Shown here: positions 29,676-38,637 of the stretch, one piece after another
Layout of the letters: each line of letters opens with the position of its first letter
Position numbering within the stretch: position 1 is the first letter of the stretch
From: an uncultured Alphaproteobacteria bacterium
GTDB taxonomy: Bacteria > Pseudomonadota > Alphaproteobacteria > GCA-2731375
Direction: 5' to 3'
Length of the DNA stretch: 64,000 nt
Assembly (NCBI GenBank): GCA_951812805.1
Contig: CATOSZ010000003.1
Coordinates: 2,062,557 to 2,126,556 of the forward strand
Made by a program: the position numbers and the translations under genes
The notes under the pieces: generated by a model
Databases searched by the model: none
What the model saw: only the letters and a program-made list of their open reading frames with translations
Told to the model about the DNA's origin: nothing

Positions 29676-32114
29676 CTAGAGAAGCCGCGTCGCCTCCTCG
29701 ATCAGTTCCTCCGCGACCTCGCCGAGCAGGCTGTCCATCGCCTCGCCATAGACGGGTTCGCGGCCGATTTCCAGCATCAAGGGCACCGCCAGCGGGGAGA
29801 CACGATCGAGGCGGCGGTGACGGATGCGGCCCTGGATCCGGCCCAGCATGTCGCCCAGACGTTTCACGTCGAGCAGGCCGGTGGCGGCATCGGCCCGGGT
29901 CGCGCGCAACAGGACATGGTCCGGCTGATAGCGGTTCAGCACGTCATAGATCAGGTCGGACGAAAATGTGACCTGGCGGCCGGTCTTCTCCTGGCCCGGA
30001 TGGCGGCGTTCGATCAGCCCGGCGATGACCGCGACGTTGCGGAAACTGCGCTTCATCAATGCGCTTTCCACCAGCCATTCCTCGAGGTCGTCGCCCAACA
30101 TGTCCTCGGCGAAGAGGTCGGCGAGGGAATGCGGCTCCTCCAGGCTCCAGACGGCGAGGGCGTATTCGCTGGCAACGAAGCCGAGCGGGCGAAATCCCGC
30201 CCGTTCCATCCGGCGGGTCAGCAGCATGCCGAGGGTCTGGTGCGCGAGCCGCCCCTCGAAGGGATAGGCTACGAGATAATGCTTGCCGGCGCGGGGGAAG
30301 ATCTCGACCAGCAGGTCGTCCGCCGCCGGCAGGAGGGAGCGCCAGCGCTGAATGCCGAGCCATTCGCGAACCGGCCGGGGCAGGGTGTTCTGACGGGCCG
30401 GGTCGGCAAGCATCTCGCGCACGCGGGCGGCGAGGAAGGTGGAGAGGGGGAATTTACCGCCGTAATAGGCCGGCACGCTCGCCTCCCGCCCCTTGGCCCG
30501 GGTGACCACCGCCGTCATCTCGCGAAGTCCCTCGAAACACAGAATCTCCCCGGCGAAGGCGAAGGTATCGCCGGGGCGAAGCTGCTCGATGAAGCCTTCC
30601 TCGACCTCACCCAGGATCCGGCCGCGGCGCAGGCGCACCTTCAGCATCGGGGCTTGCACGATGGTGCCGACGTTGAGGCGGTATTGCCGCGCGACACGGG
30701 GATCGGCCACGCTGAAGCGGCCCTCCGCGTCCCGCGTCAGGCGCTGATAGCGTTCGTAGCGCCGCAGCGCGTAGCCGCCGGTCCACACGAAGTCGAGCGT
30801 CGCGTCGAAATCGGCGCGGGACAGCGCGCTGTAGGGTTCGGCACGGCGGATCTCGGCGAACAACTCGCCCGCCTCGAAGGGTGCGGCGCAGGCCATGGCG
30901 AGGATATGCTGCGCCAGCACGTCGAGGCCACCGGCGCGCGGCGTCTCGCCGTCCAACTCCCCCTCGGCGACCGCATCGGCGGCGGCGCGGCATTCCAGCA
31001 CCTCGAACCTATTGGCCGGGACCAGCAGGGCGCGCGACGGCGTCTCCAGGCGATGGTTGGCGCGGCCGACCCGCTGGGTCAGCCGGCTGAGGCCCTTCGG
31101 CGCGCCGATATGGACGACCAGGTCGACATCGCCCCAATCGATACCGAGATCCAGGGTCGAGGTGCAGACCACCGCGCGCAGCTGGCCGCGGATCATCGCC
31201 GCCTCGACCTTGCGTCGCTGCTCGACGGCGAGGGAGCCGTGATGCAGCGCGATCGGCAGATTGTCGTCGTTCAGCCGCCACAGCTCCTGAAACGCGACCT
31301 CCGCCTGGGCGCGGGTGTTGACGAAGACGAGGGTGGTCCGGGCCTGCCGGATCGCCGCATAGACCTCGGGAAAGGTGAAACGGGCCATGTGGCCGGACCA
31401 GGGAACATGTGCCTCGGAGGCCAGCACGCGGACTTCCGGGCGGGGACCGGGGCCCGCGTCGATCCGGGTTACCGCCTCGCCCAGGCCGAGATAGCGGGCG
31501 AGTGCGCCCGGATCGGCGAGCGTGGCGGACAGGCCGATCCGGCGCGCCGCCGGGGCGATCCGGGCCAACCGGGCGAGGCCGAGGGCGAACAGCTCACCCC
31601 GCTTGCCGCCGGCGAGCGCGTGCAATTCGTCGACCACCACATGCTCCAGCCGGCCGAAAAAGCGCGGCGCGTCGCGGTAGCTCAACAGCAGGGCGAGCTG
31701 TTCCGGCGTCGTCAGCAGGATGTCGGGCGGTCGTTCGCGTTGGCGCCGACGCCGGTTCTGCGGCGTGTCGCCGGTCCGGGTTTCAATGCTGACGGGAAGC
31801 CCCGCCTCCTGCACCGGCGCCTGCAGGTTGCGCTGGACGTCGACCGCAAGCGCCTTCAGCGGCGAGACATAGAGGGTATTGAGGCTGGGCGCCCGGTCGC
31901 TCGGGGCCTCGGCCAGGCGCGCGAGCGCCGCGATGAAGCCGGCGAGCGTTTTGCCGCCCCCCGTCGGCGCCTGCAGCAACACATGCCGGTCGCGCCCAAC
32001 CTCTTCGAGGACCTGCAGTTGATGCGCGCGCGGCTGCCAGCCCCGGCTCTCGAACCAGCGGGCGAGCGCCGGGGGCAGGGTGGTCGGCACGGAACGCGTC
32101 GTCGTGTCGGACAT
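29676..32114 (-). CDS. Ligase-associated DEXH-box helicase (Lhr family)
   Basis: An 812-residue superfamily-2 helicase matching the length of ligase-associated (Lhr-core type) DEXH helicases thought to act in DNA repair. Motifs in order: Walker A APTGGGKT (49-56), TTPEQL, Walker B box DELH (162-165), SAT (196-198) and motif VI RVGRANHR. The C-terminal half carries the Lhr winged-helix/core region. ATG 32114 is the first Met of the conserved protein; the nearby GGAGG is close (2-3 nt), so the start could differ slightly. Family members are usually beside an ATP-dependent DNA ligase, an exonuclease-like protein and a phosphoesterase. None are next to it here. Confidence 0.88.
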   Translation of the reverse strand: MSDTTTRSVPTTLPPALARWFESRGWQPRAHQLQVLEEVGRDRHVLLQAPTGGGKTLAGFIAALARLAEAPSDRAPSLNTLYVSPLKALAVDVQRNLQAPVQEAGLPVSIETRTGDTPQNRRRRQRERPPDILLTTPEQLALLLSYRDAPRFFGRLEHVVVDELHALAGGKRGELFALGLARLARIAPAARRIGLSATLADPGALARYLGLGEAVTRIDAGPGPRPEVRVLASEAHVPWSGHMARFTFPEVYAAIRQARTTLVFVNTRAQAEVAFQELWRLNDDNLPIALHHGSLAVEQRRKVEAAMIRGQLRAVVCTSTLDLGIDWGDVDLVVHIGAPKGLSRLTQRVGRANHRLETPSRALLVPANRFEVLECRAAADAVAEGELDGETPRAGGLDVLAQHILAMACAAPFEAGELFAEIRRAEPYSALSRADFDATLDFVWTGGYALRRYERYQRLTRDAEGRFSVADPRVARQYRLNVGTIVQAPMLKVRLRRGRILGEVEEGFIEQLRPGDTFAFAGEILCFEGLREMTAVVTRAKGREASVPAYYGGKFPLSTFLAARVREMLADPARQNTLPRPVREWLGIQRWRSLLPAADDLLVEIFPRAGKHYLVAYPFEGRLAHQTLGMLLTRRMERAGFRPLGFVASEYALAVWSLEEPHSLADLFAEDMLGDDLEEWLVESALMKRSFRNVAVIAGLIERRHPGQEKTGRQVTFSSDLIYDVLNRYQPDHVLLRATRADAATGLLDVKRLGDMLGRIQGRIRHRRLDRVSPLAVPLMLEIGREPVYGEAMDSLLGEVAEELIEEATRLL

Positions 32115-32193
32115 GGCCTCCGGGACGCTTTCCTGGCAGTGAAGGAACCTACACCGGCCAGTCTAGCCCGCCTTACTCACACCCTCCACGGCC

Positions 32194-34209
32194 TCAGCCC
32201 ACCAACGCCTCGCGCAGGGCATCGGCGAGGGCGCTTTCGGAAAACGGCTTGTTCAATAGCCGGCGGCCGTCCGCGTCCCGGTTGACCGCCTCCCGCGTGT
32301 AGCCCGACATCAGGACGACGGGGAGGCCGGGCCGGGTCTGCCGAAGTTCGTCGGCCAGCTGGTCGCCGTTTTCACCGCCCGGCAGCACGACGTCCGACAG
32401 CACGAGGTCGATGTCTCCGTTGTCCGCCAGCACCTCGCGGGCATGGGCGACCGTGCTGGCCTCGCGGACCCGGTAATCGAGGGCGTCCAGCATCAGGGCC
32501 AACGTGGCGCGAACATCCGCATCGTCCTCGATGACCAGGACCGTCTCGCCACCACCGGCCGGTGCGAAATCCTTGCGCGCGGTGTCCATGGGGCTCGATG
32601 GCTCGGCGGAGCGCGGCAGGTGCAGGCGGACGGTCGTACCGCGTCCGGGGGTGCTGTCGAGCAGCACGAAGCCGCCCGATTGCTCGGCGAACCCATAGAC
32701 CATGGACAGGCCGAGGCCACTGCCCTGGCCCACCTCCTTGGTCGTGTAGAAGGGATCGAAGGCGCGGGCCGCGATGTCCGTGCTCATGCCTTCGCCGTCG
32801 TCGGAGACTTCGATCACGACGAAGTCGCTGCGTTTGCCGTCCTGGCAGGCCGGGTTGTCGTCGCAGTGGATGTTGCGACAGCGAATGGCGAGACGCCCGC
32901 CGCCCGGCATGGCGTCCCGAGCGTTCAGCGCCAGGTTCAAAATGGCGTTCTCCAGCTGTCCGGGATCGGCGACGGCGGGCCAGAGGGCCGCGGAACGTTC
33001 GATGCTGACATCGATAGTCTCCCCGAGCGTGCGGCTGAGCAGGGCGTTCATCGAGGTGATGATATCGCCCGGATCGATGCTGCGCGGGTCGAGCTGCTGG
33101 CGGCGTGAAAACGCCAACAACCGCTCCGTCATCTCGGCCCCGCGCCGGGCCGAGCGGGTGATCGCCTCCAGCAGGTCGTCCTCGCCGACACGGTGGGTGA
33201 GCATCTCGGCGTTGCCCTGGATGATGGCCAGGAGATTGTTGAAGTCGTGCGCGATGCCGCCGGTCAACTGGCCGACCGCCTCCATTTTCTGGGCCTGGCG
33301 CAGGCCCAGCTCGACCCGCTTCTCCTGCGTGATGTCGAGCATGAAGCCATTCCAGACCACCGCGCCGTCGGGAAGGCGGCGCGGTACCGAGGCGCCCCGG
33401 AACCAGCCGTATTGTTCCGAGGGTTTGCGGCAACGGCCTTCCCAGTGCCAGCTCTCGAGAGCCTGGTAGGACGCCGCGGTCGTCGCTTCGATACCGGCCA
33501 GGTCGTCGGGATGGACCCGGGCGAGCCAGGCGCGGGGATCGGCGAGGATTTGCCCCGCCTCCACCCCGAGCAGGTCGGATACCGCCGGGCTGACATAGGT
33601 AAAGCGCGGCACGCGGTCCGCGTCGATCATGTACTGAAAGACGATACCGGGGAGATGCGTGGCGATGTCGGCGAGCCGCTCCTCGCGGTCCGTGACGGCA
33701 CGCCGGCTCGCCTGACGCAGCTCCAGCTCGTCGACGACCATGGCCGCGAGATCGCTCAACAACTGCTGTTCTTCCGGGCCGAAGTCGCGTGGCACCGTGT
33801 CGAAGATGCACAGGGTGCCGAGATTGACGCCGACGCTTGCTCGCAATGGGGCGCCCGCATAGGCACGGATGCCGCCTTCCGGGACGACGAAGGGGTTGTT
33901 CATGAAGCGCGGATCGCGGGTTGCGTCTTTGACGATCATCGGCCCCGAATGATTGATGGTCTGTCCGCAGAACGAGCCTTCCCGATCACAGACCTCGATC
34001 TCGATGCCGACGGCCGACTTGAACCAGACGCGATCGCCCTCGATGAAGGTGATGAAGGCCATCGGCACCTTCAGACTGGCGACGGCGATCCGGGCGATGC
34101 GGTCGAATTGCTCCTCCGTCGGCGTGTCGAGTATCTCGTAGCCGTGAAGCGTGGAGACGCGCAGCGCCTCGTTCTCCGGGATCGGTGTCGCGAAACCGAG
34201 TGCTGTCAT
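32194..34209 (-). CDS. GAF-PAS hybrid histidine kinase with C-terminal receiver
   Basis: A 671-residue cytosolic sensor kinase. An N-terminal GAF-like domain (about 20-165), a PAS domain (185-300), a HisKA dimerisation domain with phospho-acceptor H321 in GGIAHDFNN, and a HATPase domain with N-box NLALNARDAM (425-434), DDGEGM and GSGLGLSMVYG. The receiver domain (about 556-668) has acidic EDD (561-563), phospho-acceptor D606 in LVLSD and K654. No transmembrane segment is visible, so the signal is probably intracellular. No separate response regulator gene is adjacent. It is transcribed away from the cupin gene across a 201-bp divergent region. Confidence 0.93.
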   Translation of the reverse strand: MTALGFATPIPENEALRVSTLHGYEILDTPTEEQFDRIARIAVASLKVPMAFITFIEGDRVWFKSAVGIEIEVCDREGSFCGQTINHSGPMIVKDATRDPRFMNNPFVVPEGGIRAYAGAPLRASVGVNLGTLCIFDTVPRDFGPEEQQLLSDLAAMVVDELELRQASRRAVTDREERLADIATHLPGIVFQYMIDADRVPRFTYVSPAVSDLLGVEAGQILADPRAWLARVHPDDLAGIEATTAASYQALESWHWEGRCRKPSEQYGWFRGASVPRRLPDGAVVWNGFMLDITQEKRVELGLRQAQKMEAVGQLTGGIAHDFNNLLAIIQGNAEMLTHRVGEDDLLEAITRSARRGAEMTERLLAFSRRQQLDPRSIDPGDIITSMNALLSRTLGETIDVSIERSAALWPAVADPGQLENAILNLALNARDAMPGGGRLAIRCRNIHCDDNPACQDGKRSDFVVIEVSDDGEGMSTDIAARAFDPFYTTKEVGQGSGLGLSMVYGFAEQSGGFVLLDSTPGRGTTVRLHLPRSAEPSSPMDTARKDFAPAGGGETVLVIEDDADVRATLALMLDALDYRVREASTVAHAREVLADNGDIDLVLSDVVLPGGENGDQLADELRQTRPGLPVVLMSGYTREAVNRDADGRRLLNKPFSESALADALREALVG

Positions 34210-34308
34210 GATGCCCTTCCCTTGCCGTCGTCGCCATTCGGTGGAGAGTCGCGGCCCCGGTACTCGTCACGAACCGAATTCTGCATACAAGCTACGAGTC
34301 TTAACAAA

Positions 34309-34314
34309 TTGACA
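34309..34314 (+). promoter_or_regulatory. Candidate -35 element upstream of the cupin gene
   Basis: A perfect TTGACA lies about 97 bp before the cupin ATG in an AT-rich divergent region with three TTAAC motifs (near 34301, 34323 and 34334). No strong -10 is visible at normal spacing, so the promoter is tentative. Confidence 0.3.
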
Positions 34315-34410
34315 CCAGGAGATTAACGATACGTTAACTTTGATTGAAGGGGTGGCGTTGTGGAAATCCCACTTGATCGGCGGTGAGATGGCGAGGACTA
34401 TGAGCCCGCC

Positions 34411-35094
34411 ATGCGAATCAATGCCGACTATGCGGAACCCGCCATCGTCGCCGGCGGCGACCTGCCCTGGATCGCCTCGCCCTTGCCGGGGGTGGATCGT
34501 CGTATGCTGGAGCGCGACGGCGGCGAAGTCGCACGCGTCACCAGCCTGGTGCGGTATGCGCCGGAAAGCCGCTTTTCCGAGCATGTCCACGGCGGCGGTG
34601 AAGACTTTCTGGTGCTCGACGGGACCTTTTCGGACCAATACGGCGATTTTCCGGCCGGGACCTATGTGCGCAATCCGGTCGGCTCCCGCCATGCGCCGCA
34701 CAGCGACGAGGGCTGTCTGATCTTCGTCAAGCTGTGGTGGATGCAACCGGAAGACCAGGACTTCGTCCGCATCGACACGACCTCGGCCGAGGGCTGGCAG
34801 GAGGTCTCGCCCGGAGTGACGGCAAAGGCCTTGCATGCCTGGCGCCACGAGGTGGTCGAGTTTTTGCGCCTGGCGGACGGGGCGTCGTTGCCGGAACGGG
34901 ACATTTCGGGCGGGGAGGAAATCCTGGTCGTCGACGGCGTGGTCGAGGACGGTGATGGCCGCCATGGCCGTTTCGCCTGGCTGCGCCGGCCGGATGGCCG
35001 GGCGCCGGCGCTTCGGGCCGTGGGCGCTGCCGGGCTTCTGGTCAGACGCGGTCTGCTGTCGGTGCCGCCGATCGTCCTGCCGAGTGATACTTGA
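34411..35094 (+). CDS. ChrR-like double cupin protein
   Basis: A 227-residue protein with two cupin-like halves. The first has the metal-binding pattern H-x-H...E in SEHVHGGGEDFLVLDG (about residues 66-81) and a further His in GSRHAPHS. The second half (about 140-220) repeats the pattern PERDISGGEEILVVDG without the His pair, so it may be structural. It resembles the ChrR-type cupin anti-sigma or stand-alone cupins often found near catabolic genes. It lacks the N-terminal sigma-binding part of ChrR. It ends 16 bp before the gamma-glutamyltransferase-like gene and is likely co-transcribed with it. Catalytic or regulatory role unknown. Confidence 0.82.
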   Translation: MRINADYAEPAIVAGGDLPWIASPLPGVDRRMLERDGGEVARVTSLVRYAPESRFSEHVHGGGEDFLVLDGTFSDQYGDFPAGTYVRNPVGSRHAPHSDEGCLIFVKLWWMQPEDQDFVRIDTTSAEGWQEVSPGVTAKALHAWRHEVVEFLRLADGASLPERDISGGEEILVVDGVVEDGDGRHGRFAWLRRPDGRAPALRAVGAAGLLVRRGLLSVPPIVLPSDT

Positions 35095-35110
35095 GCGAGG
35101 GGAGGGGAGC

Positions 35111-36826
35111 ATGCCCTGGCAACCGCAAATCGTCGGCAACCGGCATATGGTGTCGGCGGGCCATCATCTGGCGGCCCAGGCCGGCTATGAAATCCTCGAG
35201 GCGGGCGGCAATGCGGTGGACGCCGCGGTTGCCGCCGGCTTGGCGCTCGGCGTCGTACACAGCGACCAGGTGCAGTTTTCCGGCGTGGCACCGATGCTGA
35301 TCCATCTCGCCGAGACGGGCGAGACCGTGTCGATCGCCGGCCTCGGCCCATGGCCCCGGGCCACCCGGCCCGAGTATTTCATCGACGAGTGCGGCGGCGA
35401 GATCCCCCTCGGCCTGCTGCGTACCGTGGTACCGGCGGCGCCCGACGCCTGGATCCTGGCGCTGGAGCGGTATGGCACCATGGGTTTCGCCGAGGTCGCG
35501 TCACGGGCGATCGACTACGCCCGTGACGGCTTTCCGATGCATCCCTTCATGGCGTCGTTCATTCGCCGTTACGAGGCGAACTATGCCCGCTGGCCGACCA
35601 ACGCGGCGATTTTCCTGCCCGAGGGCCGCCCGCCCGAGGAGGGGGAGCTGTTCCGTCAGAGCGATCTCGCCGCCTCGATCCAGTATATGGCCGACGAGGA
35701 CCGGGCGGCACGGGCGCGCGGCGGCCGGCTCGGCGGACTGGCGGCGGCGCGCGACGCCTTTTACCGCGGCGACCTGGCCCGCGCCATGGTCGCCTATCAC
35801 CAGGAAAACGGTGGTTGGCTGACGGCCGAAGATTTGAGCGAATATCGCTCCGAGATCGAAACGCCGCCGCGGCGCCGCTTCGCCGCGTGGGACGTGGTGA
35901 GCTGCGGCGCCTGGTGTCAGGGGCCGGCGCTCCTCGCCATGCTGGCGATGCTGGACGGCGAGGATTTGGCGGCGCTCGGCCATAATTCGGCCGATTACAT
36001 TCATCTGCTGGTGGAGGTCATGAAGCTCGCGCTCGCGGACCGGGAGGGGTATTACGGCGACCCGCGCCGGGTCGAGGTGCCGCTGGCGAGCCTGCTGTCC
36101 GACGATTACGCCCGTCGCCGCCGGGCCGAGGTGGCCATGGACCGGGCCAGCTTCGAGATGCCGGCGCCCGGCGTCGTTCCCGGCGCGACCCCCGGCGCCT
36201 TGGCAATAGGCGTGCCCGCGCCGGATATCGCCGTCGCCTCGCCCGATACCTCCTATGCCTGCGCGGTCGATGCGGCGGGCAACGTGTGTTCGGCGACGCC
36301 GAGCGACGTCTCCTTCGAAAGCCCGGTCATTCCGGGCCTCGGTTTCTGTCCATCGGCCCGCGGCTCGCAATCCTTCGCACTTCCCGGTCACGCCTCGTCC
36401 GTCGCGCCCGAAAAGCGGCCGCGTCTGACGCCCAATCCGGCGATCGCCTTCCGCGACGACGGCGTCGCCATGCCGTTCGGTACGCCCGGCGGCGACGCGC
36501 AGACCCAGGCGATGCTGCAAGTGTTTCTCGGCCACGCGGTTTTCGGCCTGTCGGCGCAGGAGGCGGTGGAGGCACCGCGTTTCATCACCCATGCCTTCCC
36601 CGGCTCTTTCGAGCCGCACACCTACCAGCCGGGACGCTTGGAGATCGAGGATCGCATTTCACCCGCGATTCGCGACGAACTCGCCGCCCGTGGGCACCGG
36701 GTGGTGGAAGAACCGGCCATTTCCAGCCGTGTCGGCGGTATTTGCGCGATTTCGGCGGATCGGGCGAACGGCCGCCTCTGGGGCGCGGCGGATCCGCGGC
36801 GCCCGGCCCGCGCGATCGGTCGTTGA
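35111..36826 (+). CDS. Gamma-glutamyltransferase family protein
   Basis: A 571-residue Ntn-hydrolase of the gamma-glutamyltransferase family. The N-terminal half has EAGGNAVDAAVAAGLALGV (about 30-48). The predicted autocleavage nucleophile is T380 in SPDTSYACAVD, followed by the family-like NVCSATPSD and a C-terminal GTPGGDAQTQAMLQV. ATG 35111 has a GAGGGGAG site; the longer frame starts within the cupin gene. Unlike true GGT it has no signal peptide. The RETAP region that holds the alpha-carboxylate-binding Arg is replaced by GPWPRATRPEYF, so a substrate other than glutathione is likely (inference). It pairs with the upstream cupin gene. Confidence 0.88.
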   Translation: MPWQPQIVGNRHMVSAGHHLAAQAGYEILEAGGNAVDAAVAAGLALGVVHSDQVQFSGVAPMLIHLAETGETVSIAGLGPWPRATRPEYFIDECGGEIPLGLLRTVVPAAPDAWILALERYGTMGFAEVASRAIDYARDGFPMHPFMASFIRRYEANYARWPTNAAIFLPEGRPPEEGELFRQSDLAASIQYMADEDRAARARGGRLGGLAAARDAFYRGDLARAMVAYHQENGGWLTAEDLSEYRSEIETPPRRRFAAWDVVSCGAWCQGPALLAMLAMLDGEDLAALGHNSADYIHLLVEVMKLALADREGYYGDPRRVEVPLASLLSDDYARRRRAEVAMDRASFEMPAPGVVPGATPGALAIGVPAPDIAVASPDTSYACAVDAAGNVCSATPSDVSFESPVIPGLGFCPSARGSQSFALPGHASSVAPEKRPRLTPNPAIAFRDDGVAMPFGTPGGDAQTQAMLQVFLGHAVFGLSAQEAVEAPRFITHAFPGSFEPHTYQPGRLEIEDRISPAIRDELAARGHRVVEEPAISSRVGGICAISADRANGRLWGAADPRRPARAIGR

Positions 36827-36937
36827 AGGCCGTCGGATCGGCCTCGACGCGACGCCGTCGGGATAGCGTAGTGACGAAATCTTTACCTATTCCGGCCAGA
36901 TTCGCTTCCGCGGCTGGACCCAACGGAATCGGTACCC

Positions 36938-38071
36938 ATGTCCCCATCGAACGAGCGTCTACTTCGACTGGTCAACCTCGCCAACGAGGACTCGAGCGAC
37001 AAGCGTCGTGAGTTGCTCGAGGAGGTGGCGGATCTCTTCATCGATGATTCCGGCGCCATGAACAGCCGGGAGGCGGGCCTGGCGGATGAGATCCTGACCA
37101 AGGTCGCCCATGACGTCGAAATGAAGGTCCGTGCCGGCCTGGCGGAGCGTTTCGCGTCCTCCGCCTCGGCGCCGCCGACCTTGTTGCGCATGCTGGCCAA
37201 CGACGAGATCGAAGTGGCCGCGCCGATCCTCGAGGAAAGCCGGGCCCTGAACGAGGCCGACCTGGTCGCCATCGTGCGCAGTAAAGGCCAGGCCCACATG
37301 ATGGCGGTGACCCGTCGCGAGGAAATCCCCGAGGCCGTTTCCGACGTGTTGGTGGAGCGCGGCGACGACAACGTCCTGGTCAATCTCGTGCAAAACGCCG
37401 GCGCGCAGATCTCACGCGGTGGTATGGAAACCCTGGTCGCCCGGTCCGAGAATGCTTCGGCCTTGCAGGAGCCGCTGGTCAAGCGTGGCGATCTGCCGGC
37501 TGACCTGATGCACGACATGTACTTCTGGGTGTCCTCGCAGTTGAAGGATTACATCCTGACGCAAGCCGACATGGACGAGAGCGTGATCGACGACGTCCTG
37601 GAGGAGACCCGCGTCTCCCTCGCCCAGGAGATCGAGGATTACGACGCCAAGATGCGCAAGGGCCTGCGTGTCGTGCTCCGGCGCGAGCGCGAGCGCAAGC
37701 TGAACGAGGATTTCATGGTGCAGTCGCTGCGCCAGGGCGAGCGCGAAGTCTTCGTCGCCGCCTTTTCGCGGCTGGCGGAGATCGACCTGCAGACCGCCGA
37801 CCGGGTCCTCTCCGACCGTTCGGCCGAGGCCGTCGCCGTCGCCTGCAAGGCGAGCCAGTTCGATCTCTCGACCTTTTCCGCGATCGTCCTGCTGGCCGAC
37901 GCCGACGGCACGACGCGCAAGGGGGCCGAGGTGGCGGATCTGCTGGAACTCTACAACAAGATCCCGGACGCCGCGGCCAAGCGCGCCATGCGCTTCTGGC
38001 GTATCCGTCGAAAAGTGGATGCGGGACCCAAGCCGGGTCCCGGCGCACAGCCCATGGCCCTCACCGCATAG
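36938..38071 (+). CDS. DUF2336 domain-containing protein
   Basis: A 377-residue, mostly alpha-helical soluble protein of the DUF2336 family, found chiefly in alphaproteobacteria and without a settled function. The N-terminal two-thirds show repeated helices resembling HEAT-like units (for example VRAGLAERFASS, AAPILEESRALNEADLV, RRDEIPEAVSDVLVERGD-like stretches). The C-terminal third is charged. No catalytic motif or membrane segment is seen. It stands alone, 111 bp after the GGT-like gene and convergent with the small membrane protein gene 17 bp downstream. The name is a family label, not a function. Confidence 0.85.
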   Translation: MSPSNERLLRLVNLANEDSSDKRRELLEEVADLFIDDSGAMNSREAGLADEILTKVAHDVEMKVRAGLAERFASSASAPPTLLRMLANDEIEVAAPILEESRALNEADLVAIVRSKGQAHMMAVTRREEIPEAVSDVLVERGDDNVLVNLVQNAGAQISRGGMETLVARSENASALQEPLVKRGDLPADLMHDMYFWVSSQLKDYILTQADMDESVIDDVLEETRVSLAQEIEDYDAKMRKGLRVVLRRERERKLNEDFMVQSLRQGEREVFVAAFSRLAEIDLQTADRVLSDRSAEAVAVACKASQFDLSTFSAIVLLADADGTTRKGAEVADLLELYNKIPDAAAKRAMRFWRIRRKVDAGPKPGPGAQPMALTA

Positions 38072-38088
38072 GTGTCAGCCTGCGCCTC

Positions 38089-38457
38089 TCAGCCTTTGAT
38101 GGCCAGACCGATCAACAAGGCGACGATGCCCGCGACGGCATAGAGCGCGACAACGATAATTCCGAGGAACACCATATTGCCGGGCGTGATGAGCGGATTG
38201 GCCTGGCGGTCCTGGCCGCGGCGTTGGCCGCCGCGACGGTCACTGCCGCCGATCAGGGTGAGGAACGCGCGCCGCCCGCCGAGCGGGAAGGCCACGCGGA
38301 TATCGATCGGATGGCGACGCCAGGGCCGTGCCGCGCCGATCGCCTCGCGCAGCGCGGCGAGCTGGTCCTCGGTCAGCGTCTCGTACACATCCTGTGGCAT
38401 GCGGGAGAGAACATCCTCCACGCGTGCCGCCATCGGATTGGGTCGTTCTTCGGACAT
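38089..38457 (-). CDS. Small membrane protein of unknown function
   Basis: A 122-residue protein. The N-terminal part is soluble (MPQDVYETLTEDQLAALREAI-like helix). A basic middle region (GGSDRRGGQRRGQDRQ) is followed by a single C-terminal transmembrane helix (about residues 93-118), so it is probably tail-anchored in the inner membrane. ATG 38457 has GAGG about 6 nt upstream. It is divergent from the glutamate dehydrogenase gene, and the insertion sequence sits 81 bp upstream of its start, inside the shared promoter region. I do not recognise the family. Confidence 0.75.
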   Translation of the reverse strand: MSEERPNPMAARVEDVLSRMPQDVYETLTEDQLAALREAIGAARPWRRHPIDIRVAFPLGGRRAFLTLIGGSDRRGGQRRGQDRQANPLITPGNMVFLGIIVVALYAVAGIVALLIGLAIKG

Positions 38458-38528
38458 GAAGTTCCTCGGCGCGACGAATCATACTAATCGACGCTTCATT
38501 GTGACAGTCGCGGCAGGTACTTACAACG

Positions 38529-38538
38529 CCGATCATTC
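38529..38538. repeat. Target site duplication, left copy (10 bp)
   Basis: CCGATCATTC directly abuts the left end of the insertion sequence and is identical to 39748-39757 after the right end. Confidence 0.92.
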
Positions 38539-38560
38539 CAGGGGAATCGCATTTGGAATT
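38539..38560. repeat. IS left terminal inverted repeat
   Basis: 22 bp beginning CAGGGGAATCGCATTT. It matches the right end with one substitution in the first 16 bases and a 1-nt gap further in. Confidence 0.9.
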
Positions 38561-38637
38561 GCCTTGACGTGCGTGTTTGATCTTGAGGTATTGGCGCGAA
38601 TCGATTCTACCCGGTCTTTTCACGGGTGGAGGTTGCG

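Noticed and set aside
29610..32285. 891-residue open frame on the plus strand
   Set aside because: Antisense to the helicase gene; composition typical of shadow frames and no domains.
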